Notes under the pieces: model-generated
The model's database searches: none
Told to the model about the DNA's origin: nothing
The model's input: the letters and a program-made list of their open reading frames with translations, nothing else
Program-made: the position numbers and the translations under genes
Shown here: one piece after another, positions 14,401 to 27,500 of the stretch
Layout: each line of letters starts with the position of its first letter
Numbering within the stretch: position 1 is the first letter of the stretch
NCBI GenBank assembly: GCA_026874595.1
Contig: CM049306.1
Coordinates: 73,595,642-73,659,641, forward strand
Origin: Sipunculus nudus
Lineage: Eukaryota; Annelida; Sipuncula; Golfingiida; Sipunculidae
Length of the DNA stretch: 64,000 bases
Direction of reading: 5' to 3'

Positions 14401-17400
14401 TGCCTGAGAGGGCAGCACATGCCTTCATCAGTCCACACCTGAGCGGGGGAGTCGAGGTAACAGACGCAGTGGCACGGTGACACTACTTCCGTGCCGGTGC
14501 CATGTTCGGTGGCTCTTTGTGTATGACTGATGCCAGCCAGAAGCAGTGTACTTGGTCTGTACCACAAATATCGATGTTCAATATTATACATGGTAGTGGT
14601 AGAAATTGGTTATAAAATTATATTTATGACGACTTAAAGATAAAAACGACCATTTATTGATTGTTAATTGATTACTTGATGTATTTCTATATTGCTATTA
14701 TGTCTGCTGTATAGAATTTTACCTACAATGAGGACCTAATGAGTCAAGTCTGACTAGTACACCATGCTAAAAGGTAAAGGTTACAGCAGTTGTTGAATCT
14801 TGTTAATTGTAAAAGGTCCAGGTTTAAAATTGTTCAATATTTTGTGCCCCACCTTCTTTCTTATATCTCTGACAAAATTTGAATATTTTATCTGAATAAC
14901 ATGACTTCTTTTGATATGCATACATAACTGTTTTATGATCATTTTATGCAAAAATGCTAAGTATAAAATCAATTATGAAAGAAAACGACCAATCATAGAT
15001 ATAATTGATTGATTGGTACACCAGTAATAATCAGGTTATACAAATGTTTGGTTTATTTTTTAAATATTTTTTTGGTGTATGACCATACACAGTTGTATTT
15101 TTTTGGTAAAGCCTAGTCTCCACTGCTGTTTTATTCTACTGATCCTTGTACAGACTCCAAGTTGGTATGTGTCATTCTGGCAGCTATCTATGAGTACACT
15201 GTATATGTTAGACATCAATATTAGATTCCACTTTAGAGTTATAAAAATAAGCAGTTGTGAGTTATGACTTAAAGGACATAATGAATAAGGTAACAGGCTT
15301 GTATATAGTCCTTTAATAAAAACTCAAAATTAAGACTACCATCAGGACCTCAATGAGGGCACATTTGTTAGGTGGTCATCCAAGCGAGGTGTTACATTAA
15401 GAGCAACAAGCCAGTTGGTGGAATTTATGTCCTCCGCTTCCACCCCTTGTTGTCCTTCATGCTTGCCTTCTCAATGTTTTAGTTTTTATTTTTGCCTGAA
15501 GATGTCTTCACATGTCATAATGGCCGTGTTTTAGTTTTCATTGTCCCCTGAAGATGTCTCCACATGTCATAATTTTGGTTGTGAACTGGGAACAAAATAT
15601 TATTTTTTTTTTGTTTTGGTGCTGGTGAGAATAAATCCAAACCAAGGTATGCATTAGAGCAATCAGTGATCCAAATATGATTGAAATAGAATAATATTTA
15701 GGAAAGTTATCGGACGGAAACATAAACCTGACAGACAGAGATCTAGAGAAAAACCAAAATCAACTTAAACGTTCCCTGTTCGAGGGAAGTGGGGGAAACT
15801 AAAATCAGGACCCATAAAAAGTATTCATTGTTATGAGGTGGTTGCAAAACTGAGGTGGTCATTAGATGAGGTTTTAATGTATGGTCATATCATTAGAACC
15901 CTTATATTTGTAAACGGCTTGCTCTTTGAGATAAAAGAAGGCAGGCTGACAAAAAATACAAACTTTTGAGATGGTGAGCCATCGTCTTCAGCAGGTTGTT
16001 GATTGGCTATCAAGATCTGTCTCTGAATCTCAAGTACGTCCCACACAGCCATTCGACAAGCTGGGTCAGTCCTGTAGGATATAACGAAATTTTCACGCCA
16101 TCACATCTCAAAACTAGCTAACATACCCAGGAGGGCAGCAGAGTATTTAGGTATTAATTTACCCTAAACATAATACAGATATCGAAGAAGTGCAAGACAG
16201 ATTTAACACAACATAGATATTAGACACAACAGATCAGTTTAATGCTATGTAAACTTTTTGATAAAAATATAAGCATATCTTTGTTCTTAACAATTTGTTA
16301 AAGGCTTGCTATAAGAACTGCAGCATATACTCAAATGGTCTTGTCAAAAGCAAAGGTAAGATGTATACTGTAAAATGTATACCCAATAAGGCTAAAACAG
16401 CAGGACTGCATGGAAAGCCAACTCCAGAATTAAATATTTATCATATCATAACCGCAATTTAACCTTTGTTCACCTTTTAATTGTGCCAAACTGACAGTCT
16501 AGATGTTTGTATGTTCAAATGGTGTGCAAATTAAAAGTAAGATAGAGGAAACAGCAGAAAACATTCAGAAATTTTTAAAACTGTTTATAGTCAGCTGTTG
16601 TGCCATAACAATGTTCTTTTCAGTGCCAAAAGCAAACAGCTGCAAGAAGACAAACAAATTTACCGTGTTGTGTATACCCATATTTCTCTTGTGTTTAGCA
16701 GCAGGAAGACAACACTGATGGCGCGGTTGTAGCACACATATTTTACTCTCTGCATAGGTGTGAGTGAAGGTGGGGGCAGCACTGTGGACATGCTTCTCTG
16801 GTACACCCTTGAGAAAATCCTCACACTGAAAAGAAGAAAATTTATGTATATAACATTCTCCAAGCACCCTGTCCATGATTAATGCTATGTTCACATTGCT
16901 TTTACTGAAAGAAAAAGTATTAAATGTTTACAGAAGCACACCAAATAAAATGGTCTAAAATGTGTGAAGCACTATAAACTTATGTTTCTTTTCCCTTGAT
17001 CTGCAATATGCATTAATGAACATATTGTTTGTGTAAGATTTAAGAACAATGCATGTGCACTGTGATATATGAAACACTGTGGATCTGGAGTACTCAGTTT
17101 TGCATATTTCTGTCATATCTATGTTATTATTGGTGTGGTTCTTGTTAGACAGCTGTTTCTAGAGGAAAAAAGCTGTTAAACAGATTTTAAGACCTACAAA
17201 ATATGGCTCATCGCAATGTCCCTGTTAAGCTTGTTGTGGATTTGTGTTTTTAAGGCAAATTATTTCTGAAGGGACTGCCTTTCTAAACATTTGTAGCCAA
17301 ATTACACTTATGCTGGATTCAGGGCCATGACCACACATGTACAGGCCCCGGAACTTTAATTTGTATGAGGGCCTTATAAACCATCTTGTCTTTTGTCTCT

Positions 17401-20400
17401 CAGTTCAGCTCTTTCCTTCCACTGGTTTAACTAAAATGGAGAACTGATATGCCAAAATGAGTTCGGTCATAACCAAATATACAACAAACTTTGTTCAGAG
17501 TGCCAAAAATGCCCTCAATCATATATAGAACACAGAAGAACAGTATTTTTTTTTAGGAGTAGCTTCATAATGTACTATATGACTGGGAAATGTTGTAAGA
17601 CTTTGTGATGTGACAGTGTAAACATCATAACTCTCAACTGTACTTCATCTAAAATCATATAAATAACTGTTATAAATGCAAAGCCCACTTAATTATAATT
17701 TTGGCATAAAAACAATGGGTTTGTTACTTAGTGCATTAATGTACCTATTGTCTTCTCCAACAGCCATGACCCTGGTGGACTTTTCCTTGGATGATGCCAG
17801 AGAAAGCTGAGTGATGTGACTGCGAGCCATGGCCCAGAACTGAGACACTCTGTTCAGTGACCACACAGTCACGTTTCTACAGGTGGCAGCATACATCAAA
17901 TTGTCATCAGTCAGGCCCATCCAGCTCACTCCATCAGTTGACATCTGTATGCTGTGAAAGGCAATTTATAATTCCCTGCAGATAATTAACTTGGCCAAGA
18001 AAGCTCATCAGGAGTACTCAAAGACTGTTTATATAGACAATCTTTGAAAAAATAAACTTAAAACTGTATTTATTGCCTCCGCAAGGAAGGAATGTGCACA
18101 TCCCCTTGGTGTGTGTTTGTGTGTGTGTATTTGTGTGTTCGTTCACAATATAACTCATGCAATCAATAACATAAATCAAATGAAATTTTCAAAGCATTCT
18201 GGAAACAGGCTGAGGAAGAACCATTTAGATTTTGGTGTGGATCTGGCACATGATGGGGATTTAGGAATGCCATCAAGGAATATTCACAATTTTGCCAGAC
18301 CCTTCCTCCAAAGTCGTATGCCTTAAATCACTGGGTTACATCTTACCCCTAGACTACATCTGATAATTATCAGTAGATATGATGTTCATCATGAACTTAG
18401 TGATTTGATTTTATTGTGAATATTGAAAATGAGCACTGAAGAAATAATTATACAAGATGACACAACAATTTGTGTTTAAAGCACTTAATTACAAAATGCT
18501 GCTACCATCAATGGCAATAACTAAAACTTCCATGACCACAGCAGTAGAAAAATGCATTTTTCTACTCTCTATGTGGATAATAATTGAATAATCTATAGAT
18601 GTTCTCACCAGTAGATACCGTCCATTGTGTCAAGTGACCAGAGTCTAACAGTGCCATCTAGTGATGAGGTAAGAACTAAAGCTGACGTGTCTGGGTGAAG
18701 GATAATGTTGGTGATAGCTCGTGAGTGACCACGGAATGTGTGGACCAGGCCCCCTGTCATGCTCCATGCTTTAACTACACCAAAAAAAACACACAGGAGT
18801 CACTGAATGAAAAGTGCAAATGCAAAAATATACAGTAAGCGCCATTTTTTTCTGAAATAGCAACTGCTTTGACACCATGATAAAATTAATCCTAATTGTA
18901 AATTTGATAAAAAAATTTTAAAACTCTTGTATAGATTCTTTGAGCAACATACAAATACCTTGAAATAATAAATTGAGACTTGTGTTATGGGTGCCCATTT
19001 TAAAATGAACACTAGTAAAAAGATACTGAGAAAATCACATCCAAACTGCCTTAACAAATATCATACAAAACAAAAGACACTGTAGAATTGTTATAGAATG
19101 TGCCAGTCTGAAAATGAAGAGCACAAACAGCTTAATGGTAATGCTAATGCTTTTTTTGGAAAAGGCTTCCTACAATTAGTTATATTTGAGTAGGTTTCAA
19201 TTTAAAATTTACAGTAAATTTCATGGAAAAAATCTGTCATTTCAATAGATTTTCAGGTGTATGGTAACTGACATCATTATTTTTAAGAATGGACTTGCCT
19301 TCTGTGTCTGCGCTGGCCGTAACTAGGAGACGAGAGTGGGCAGAAAAAACACATCCCGTGATTGACATCTCATGAGCCCTGTAGCAGCAATAAAACAAAT
19401 ACTGTAGTTGGTTTCATATTCACAGGGTTAAATGTTCATGATTTCCAATTTCTCAAGGTTTCATGAGGGTTTAATTTTTGCAATTTCATGACAGTGTAAC
19501 CTTTACAGTATATCCACAACTATAAAGACTTATTGACAAGGACCAAAAAGAACAAACAAGTGGAAATTTCTTCTTCAAAATTGGTAGATAAAATAAAAAA
19601 CATTTGATATACTCTGTGATATCAGTCTTTATCTTGAGTTAACATTAAACTCTGTTAGTATTCAGAGTGTCAATCTTTATACTTTTGACTTGCTATGCTG
19701 CTGAAGTGGATTACTTCCATCAAATGAGAGTTAATGTTTCTGTACAATATGAATGGCACCTGTGTTTGTTGGGCATCTTATTCCCAAAGGTTTCATTTTT
19801 CACAATTATTTCCTTTTTGCAAATATTGTATTTTTAACAGTCGTTGATGGTGCTGTTTCTTCTGCTGTTTGCTTGAAGAGTGAACGTAAGAAATTGGAAT
19901 GAAAGTAGGGATGCTAAAGTCACGTGATCCATGTCCCATGACTAACTTGCTGCTCCTATTGGCTAGCTTGCACGTTTGACCTAATGAACCTAACTCATGC
20001 TAAGACAAAGTCTCCATAGACTGACCTAATGAACTGACCTAATGAACCTCTCACATGAAAACATCCTCTCCTGTTGCTTGAAAAGTCTCACACTTTACAT
20101 GCGTTAAATTAATGTTAACAGCTGTATGTGTATCTGTGTGTTTAAATGGCTATGGTGCTTTTGACACCAAGCTTTATTTTTGCAAGTATTGTACATTTGA
20201 AACCCTCATGAACAAAAAGAAACCACAGATAGCCTCATCAAAATGTTACCTTGTGATTTGCGTTATAAAACTGTAAAGGTAAATACATCAATTCTTGACT
20301 TAAATATAGTCAATTCCTTGCTCCCATCCACCTGTTTCTGTTCTTTTTTTTTCACAGGAAACTCATTCCAAAAATTTTGCTCCAAAAGAAGAACAATAGA

Positions 20401-23400
20401 AGTTAATAATTCGCTGGGTTGAAAATAAGACTTTGATGGAAGTTCCCCAAGAAAACCAAATATGAGTAAAAAACCAGGGGTTTTACATCTTAAACAAGCC
20501 AAGTCTCGGTCATAATGAAGTTACAAGAATAAATGATGCCATACTAGAACATCTCAAGTATAGAGTAGGTGAACTGTGTAGTATCTGTGACACACTGAAA
20601 TGTGACTCCACAAACATGAGTGTGATCAAATATCACTCAACAAACATGAGTGAGATCAAATGTCACTCCATAAACATGAATGAGATCAAATGTCACTCCA
20701 CAAACATGAGTGAGATCAAATGTCACCACAAACATGAGTGAGATCAAATGTCACTCCATAAACATGGATGAGATCAAATGTCACTCCACAAACATGAGTG
20801 AGATCAAATGTCACCACGAACATGAGTGAGACCAAATCTCACTCAACAAACATGTGTGAGATCAAATGTTACTCCACAACCATGTGTGAGATCAAATGTC
20901 TCTCCACAAACATGTGTGAGATCAAATGTCACTCCACAAACATGAGTGAGATCAAATGTCACTCCACCAACATGAGTGAGATCAAATATCACTCTACAAA
21001 CATGATTGAGATCAAATGTTACTCCACAAACATGAGTGAGATCAAATGTCACTCCACAAACATGAGTCAGATTAAATATCACTCCACAAACATGTGTGAG
21101 ATCAAAGGTCACTCCACAAACATGAGTGACATCAAATGTCATTTCATAAACATGAGTGAGATCAAATGTCACTCCACAAACATGTGTGAGATCAAATGTT
21201 ACTCCACAAACATGTGTGAGATCAAATGTTACTCCACAAACATGAGTGAGATCAAATGTCACTCCACAAACATGAGTCAGATTAAATATCACTCCACAAC
21301 CATGTGTGGGATCAAATGTCACTCCACAAACATGAGTGAGATCAAATGTCACTTCATAAACATGTGTGAGATCAAATGTCACTCCACAAACATGAGTGAG
21401 ATCAAATGTCACTTCATAAACATGAGTGAGATCAAATGTCACTTCATAAACATGAGTGAGATCAAATGTCACTCCAAAAACATGTGTGAGATCAAATGTT
21501 ACTCCACAAACATGTGTGAGATCAAATGTCACTCCACAAACATGAGTGAGATCAAATGTCACTCCACAAACATGAGTGAGATCAAATGTCACTCCATAAA
21601 CATGAGTGAGATCAAATGTCACCACAAACATGAGTGAGATCAAATGTCACCAAAAACATGAGTGAGATCAAATGTTACTCCACAACCATGAGTGAGATCA
21701 AATGTCACTCAACAAACATGAGTGAGATCAAATGTCACTCCATAAACATGAGTGAGATCAAATGTCACCACAAACATGAGTGAGATCAAATGTCACCAAA
21801 AACATGAGTGAGATCAAATGTTACTCAACAAACATGTGTGAGATCAAATGTTACTCCAGAAACATGTGTGAGATCAAATGTTACTCCACAAACATGAGTG
21901 AGATCAAATGTCACTCTACAAACATGAGTGAGATCAAATATCACTCTACAAACATGAGTTAGATCAAATGTCACTCCACAAACATGAGTCAGATTAAATA
22001 TCACTCCACAAACATGTGTGAGATCAAATGTCACTCCACAAACATGAGTGAGATCAAATGTCACTTCATAAACATGAGTGAGATCAAATGTCACTCCACA
22101 AACATGTGTGAGATCAAATGTTACTCCACAAACATGTGTGAGATCAAATGTTACTCCAAAACATGTATTAGATCAAATGTTACTCCACAAACATGTGTGA
22201 GATCAAATGTCACTCCACAAACATGTGTGAGATCAAAGGTCACTCCACAAACATGAGTGACATCAAATGTCATTTCATAAACATGAGTGAGATCAAATGT
22301 CACTCCACAAACATGTGTGAGATCAAATGTTACTCCACAAACATGTGTGAGATCAAATGTTACTCCACAAACATGAGTGAGATCAAATGTCACTCCACAA
22401 ACATGAGTCAGATTAAATATCACTCCACAACCATGTGTGGGATCAAATGTCACTCCACAAACATGAGTGAGATCAAATGTCACTTCATAAACATGAGTGA
22501 GATCAAATGTCACTCCACAAACATGAGTCAGATTAAATATCACTCCACAAACATGTGTGAGATCAAATGTCACTCCAATAACATGAGTGAGATCAAATGT
22601 CACTTCATAAACATGAGTGAGATCAAATGTCACTTCATAAACATGAGTGAGATCAAATGTCACTCCAAAAACATGTGTGAGATCAAATGTTACTCCACAA
22701 ACATGTGTGAGATCAAATGTCACTCCACAAACATGTGTGAGATCAAATGTCACTCCATAAACATGAGTGAGATCAAATGTCACCACAAACATGAGTGAGA
22801 TCAAATGTCACCAAAAACATGAGTGAGATCAAATGTTACTCCACAACCATGAGTGAGATCAAATGTCACTCAACAAACATGTGTGAGATCAAATGTTACT
22901 CCACAAACATGAGTGAGATCAAATGTCTCTCCACAAACATGTGTGAGATCAAATGTCACTCCACAAACATGAGTGAGATCAAATGTTACTCCACAAACAT
23001 GAGTGAGATCAAATGTTACTCCACAAACATGAGTGAGATCAAATGTCACTCTACAAACATGAGTGAGATCAAATATCACTCTACAAACATGAGTAAGATC
23101 AAATGTCACTCCACAAACATGAGTCAGATTAAATATCACTCCACAAACATGTGTGAGATCAAATGTCACTCCACAAACATGAGTGAGATCAAATGTCACT
23201 TCATAAACCAGAGTGAGATCAAATGTCACTCCGCAAACATGTGTGAGATCAAATGTTACTCCACAAACATGTGTGAGATCAAATGTTACTCCAAAACATG
23301 TATTAGATCAAATGTTACTCCACAAACATGTGTGAGATCAAATGTCACTCCACAAACATGTGTGAGATCAAATGTTACTCCACAAACATGTGTGAGATCA

Positions 23401-24478
23401 AAGACTATGCTTAAGTTGTGCCATCAGAGACTTGGAGGAATAATCAAAAGAAAATGTGATGATACATGAATAATAAGTACATTTAAATTTTCTATTTCAC
23501 AAAAAAAAAACAATTTCTCCTCTTACATCTGCTGCTTTGGGTTTGCTAGCATAATGGATGAAAGAAAATCATAAAAAAATAGATGAACAGGTGTGCTAAA
23601 AATAGTCATTAGTACCATAGCTCTGTGTGTTGGTCCTTGCTGCCATCAAGAAAGGTTCTGTAAAAGTAAACTGCTTGAACATTACCACTTTTCACTGACA
23701 GATGTCCTGTTTTTCTAGTATTTTTTCCACTACCAGGAGGGTAGGTGTTCATCCCTATTTATGTGTTTGTGTGTTTGTTCACATTTATTCACTACTGGAA
23801 TCTCTTATTTTCAGAGCATTTGGGAATAGGTCAATGAAAAATCTATTATATTTTCATGTGGATCTTGATTCAGGAGTGTCATAAACGAATATTCATAAAT
23901 ATACAGTCACCTATGCATGAATGAACCTAGGAATATGGGATGAATAAGTGAAGCAAAGACGGTTTTGGGAGCATCCCACATAGGAACCCCCCTCACAGCG
24001 GAGGCTTGCATTCCTCAGAATGCAGATTTCTTGTTTTTACTTTGCCATGCTATGTTCAAAGTCTGATCTTACCTTTCAAAGTGGAATATTTGGTTTCCAT
24101 CAAGGTCATACGCATGCAGGTCAGTGTCAGAGCAGAAGTACAAGTGTTGAAGGTTAAGGTCAAGTTCAACTTTCTTCACCCAGCTTCCACCAACATTGGG
24201 CAGTTCATACCTTAATAAAACATGATAACCTCCGTGAGAAGTAAGAAGTTATAAAAACTGCATTTAATGATGTATTACCATACAAACAGGTTTCAATGTA
24301 GAGATATATGTTTGTATGGCTGTAAAGTGTTGGTGGTATTCACTTGTTTAGCAAAACCTTTATGATAAATTTATTTCTGTGACAAAATGTACATATTTCT
24401 GTGATAGTAGGGTACATATTCCTGTGAAAGTATGATAAATATATCTGTTACAGTATGATACATATTTCTGTGACAGTA

Positions 24479-24530
<52 letters not shown>

Positions 24531-27500
24531 CAATATGACACAATTCAAGTTATCCACATCATGAATAAAAATAAGGAAGTGAGTCTACTATGCTTTAGCA
24601 AAAAAGAAGATTATTACAGAAACTTTGTATGTTCTTAGACTGGGCATAACTGGAATGCAAGGATATTGTAATGCTTGAACACATTACAGATATCAGCCAA
24701 ACTATATATACCCATGTGACTCTCCCTCAATAATAACATCACATGAATTATAATGCCTGGGGTCCCTTCCTTGATGATCATCTGGACATCATGACCAATA
24801 CAGCTGGGTGTTAATTTTTGTATATTATCAAAAGATCATAGCATCTGATAATTTATTACAAATAAATATATATTTATTTCTCCCCTGTCTATGCTCCTCA
24901 AGCAGCAGTTATACATTGCAATTGTCCCAGGTCTCCCTCATTTTAACTGCTGCTTTATATAGCAAGATTTTCTAGGTCTCACCACCAGGGCAAGCACAGA
25001 GCGAGATTTGTAATCAGATCAGTGAGAATGTCGTATCCATTCTGCATCCAGCTCCAAATATTAAACATGCGACACCTGCTCTCCTTGCTCTGATTCTTGG
25101 CTCTGGGCCAATACAAGTGTACTCAGATACATGTTAGCGGTTTTGCATGCAAAATTTGGAGCTGGATGCACAATGTAATGCCACACTCACACAATACAAT
25201 TGTTCTGATTATAATTCTGGTGGTGGAACCCGGAGATTCTAGGTATACATTGGTTAAAATGGGGAATATCTGGGATGACTGCAGTGTTTAACAACTGTAT
25301 GAGGAGCATATCTCCTCTTCTATAGAGATTGCAATTATTATCAGTGGTCAAACAGTCTAAACACAGGATCATGTGGAGTTTACCTCTGCTGGTACTAACC
25401 TTAGTGTAAGTTGGTAGTTGGCCATTGGTTTGATTTCTGCCCACACTTTGTCTGCGGCCTGATGGTACATCCAAACCTACAACATATAATTTAATCTTTA
25501 ACCAGCTCTCCTACCCAAAGAAATATAGAAATTTTACAAGCGTGAGTTTATAAGTATTCTCGGCCAGAAATATAAGAAAAAAGAAAAAGTTTTCACTGCA
25601 TAACCAAGTTACAAACAATGACTTTCAGTTCCCCCAGCAACATCTTAAAGTCTGTTTAAACAGTTTAAACAGCTGTACTTGTATGACTGCAACACTTAAA
25701 TGAGCAGTTCAAAGAGCTGAATGTTATCTAATCAATAACATCAGGTCTATATATACAAGAATAATTATTCAATATTAACAGGTATACTGTAAAAATGATT
25801 GTAAGGTAAAACAATATAGGAAAATATAGAAGATTAAGGCCTAAATGTTGGAAAATATAGGAAATTTTAGGAAACATTTTTTCATAGGAAAATATGAGAT
25901 TTTTCATAGGAAAATATGAGAATATAAAGGAAATAAAGGAGTCATCAGAAAGCCCTGCTTTACTTCAGGCTTAACTGATGGACAAAGAAGATTCTTTAGA
26001 TGAAGATACATATAATGTCTCTGCTCATCTGTAGACATCTTGGTACTCAGGGAATTCTATATTTAAGACTATATGGAAAATCAATTTTATTTTTACATTT
26101 TTATCAAATAAGGAGCACTTTATATGTCATGCTAGGTCACCATTTTCACAGGGATTCATGGAAACCATATCAATTGTTATCTTGCATATGGCATAATATT
26201 TTTACATACCAGCATATACAAAACTGACATATATGTATTTCAATGAACTCATTTTTTGAAACCCCCGGTCCACAAAAAATATTATGGAAATCTATCTGTG
26301 ACTTTTTGAGATGCCTCATACACATATAGCCTGAAAAAGATGCAAAAATTTGGGGTAACTCATGGCTGCTCTCTGATATTGATTGGGGGGGGGGGGGAGG
26401 AGTAAATCATTGCAGGTGTGTAGATTTATATAGAAACAGGTTTATATGATTAAAATCTGACTAACCTTGGTGCCTCCAACTCCACCAGTGATCAGTTCAT
26501 CCTTTATAGGATTAAAAACCATAAAGAGAACAGATCTCAGGTTGGCAGTGACTGAGCATGTTTCCTCAAAATCTCGATTCAACACCTGATAGAAACAGAC
26601 AACATTAATTTGCATGTTTCCATTTAACAATATTTGCTTACACTAGCATAAATCATTATTCAGCTCATTAAGACCAGTTCACTTTCATTCCAAATATGAC
26701 AGATGGTGCTGTGATGGCTATTTTGCAAAAAAAATGTAAAATTTCTCAAGATTAACAGAAAATGTTGAAAAAGACCACCCTTAGGACACTCTTGGCATTG
26801 TTTCTGATAGTTCAAGATAAAGAATAGGCAGGCAGCAGAGGAGTGGCATGACAAGAACCCAGTGGTGCCATCATCAATTATGATATAGATATTTAATGAG
26901 ACATAAAATAATTGAATATCAAGGTTTTAATAGTCATATTTTATAAAATTTTATATGAGAAGTTCACAATGGTCAGCAAAAGCACATTGCTTGTATAAAA
27001 GTGACATTATATGATAACAAAATAAAGGATATTGCAGCACTTGAAATACAATGTAAAAAGGGATAAATGTAACTAAATGTAATAACATTAAAAACATACC
27101 TTTAGTGAGAAATCTTTGCCAAGAACAAAATATACATTGTATTTTCTGGCATAAATCATATTGGTTATCAGGCGATGCTCATACTTAGGGTATGTCAGAG
27201 GACGCATAACTGAAAAATAAAAAGATTTATATTTCCTCAAAAGGATAAAGAATATCTATATATCTCTAGCAAAATCACCATTTATACAGTTGCCAATAAA
27301 TAACCAGTATTACTAATTTGTTCTCTATGAAGTATTTACATTTTAATTAGTAAATTAATATATTTAAAAAAGTTAAAAATATCCTTGTATGAAGGACAGT
27401 GACTCAGCATAAAGACATCCATGAAATTGGATAATTTTGGGTGTACTTTAGTTGTTACAAAATTGATTTTTCAGGTATATATTGCTACATAGACAGATCT

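Noticed and set aside
20222-20262. Possible extra small WD40 exon (TTTACAG/TTTTATAACG to CACAAG/GTAACA)
   Set aside because: It encodes nothing WD-like and exon 7 already joins in phase to exon 8 without it.
20600-23402. CRISPR array (30-bp repeats)
   Set aside because: There are no spacers; repeats are directly contiguous and the genome is eukaryotic.
20798-23469. Long ORFs of 200-279 aa on both strands
   Set aside because: They are frames through the 30-bp minisatellite on both strands at once. No splice sites, non-repeat domain or start context support genes.
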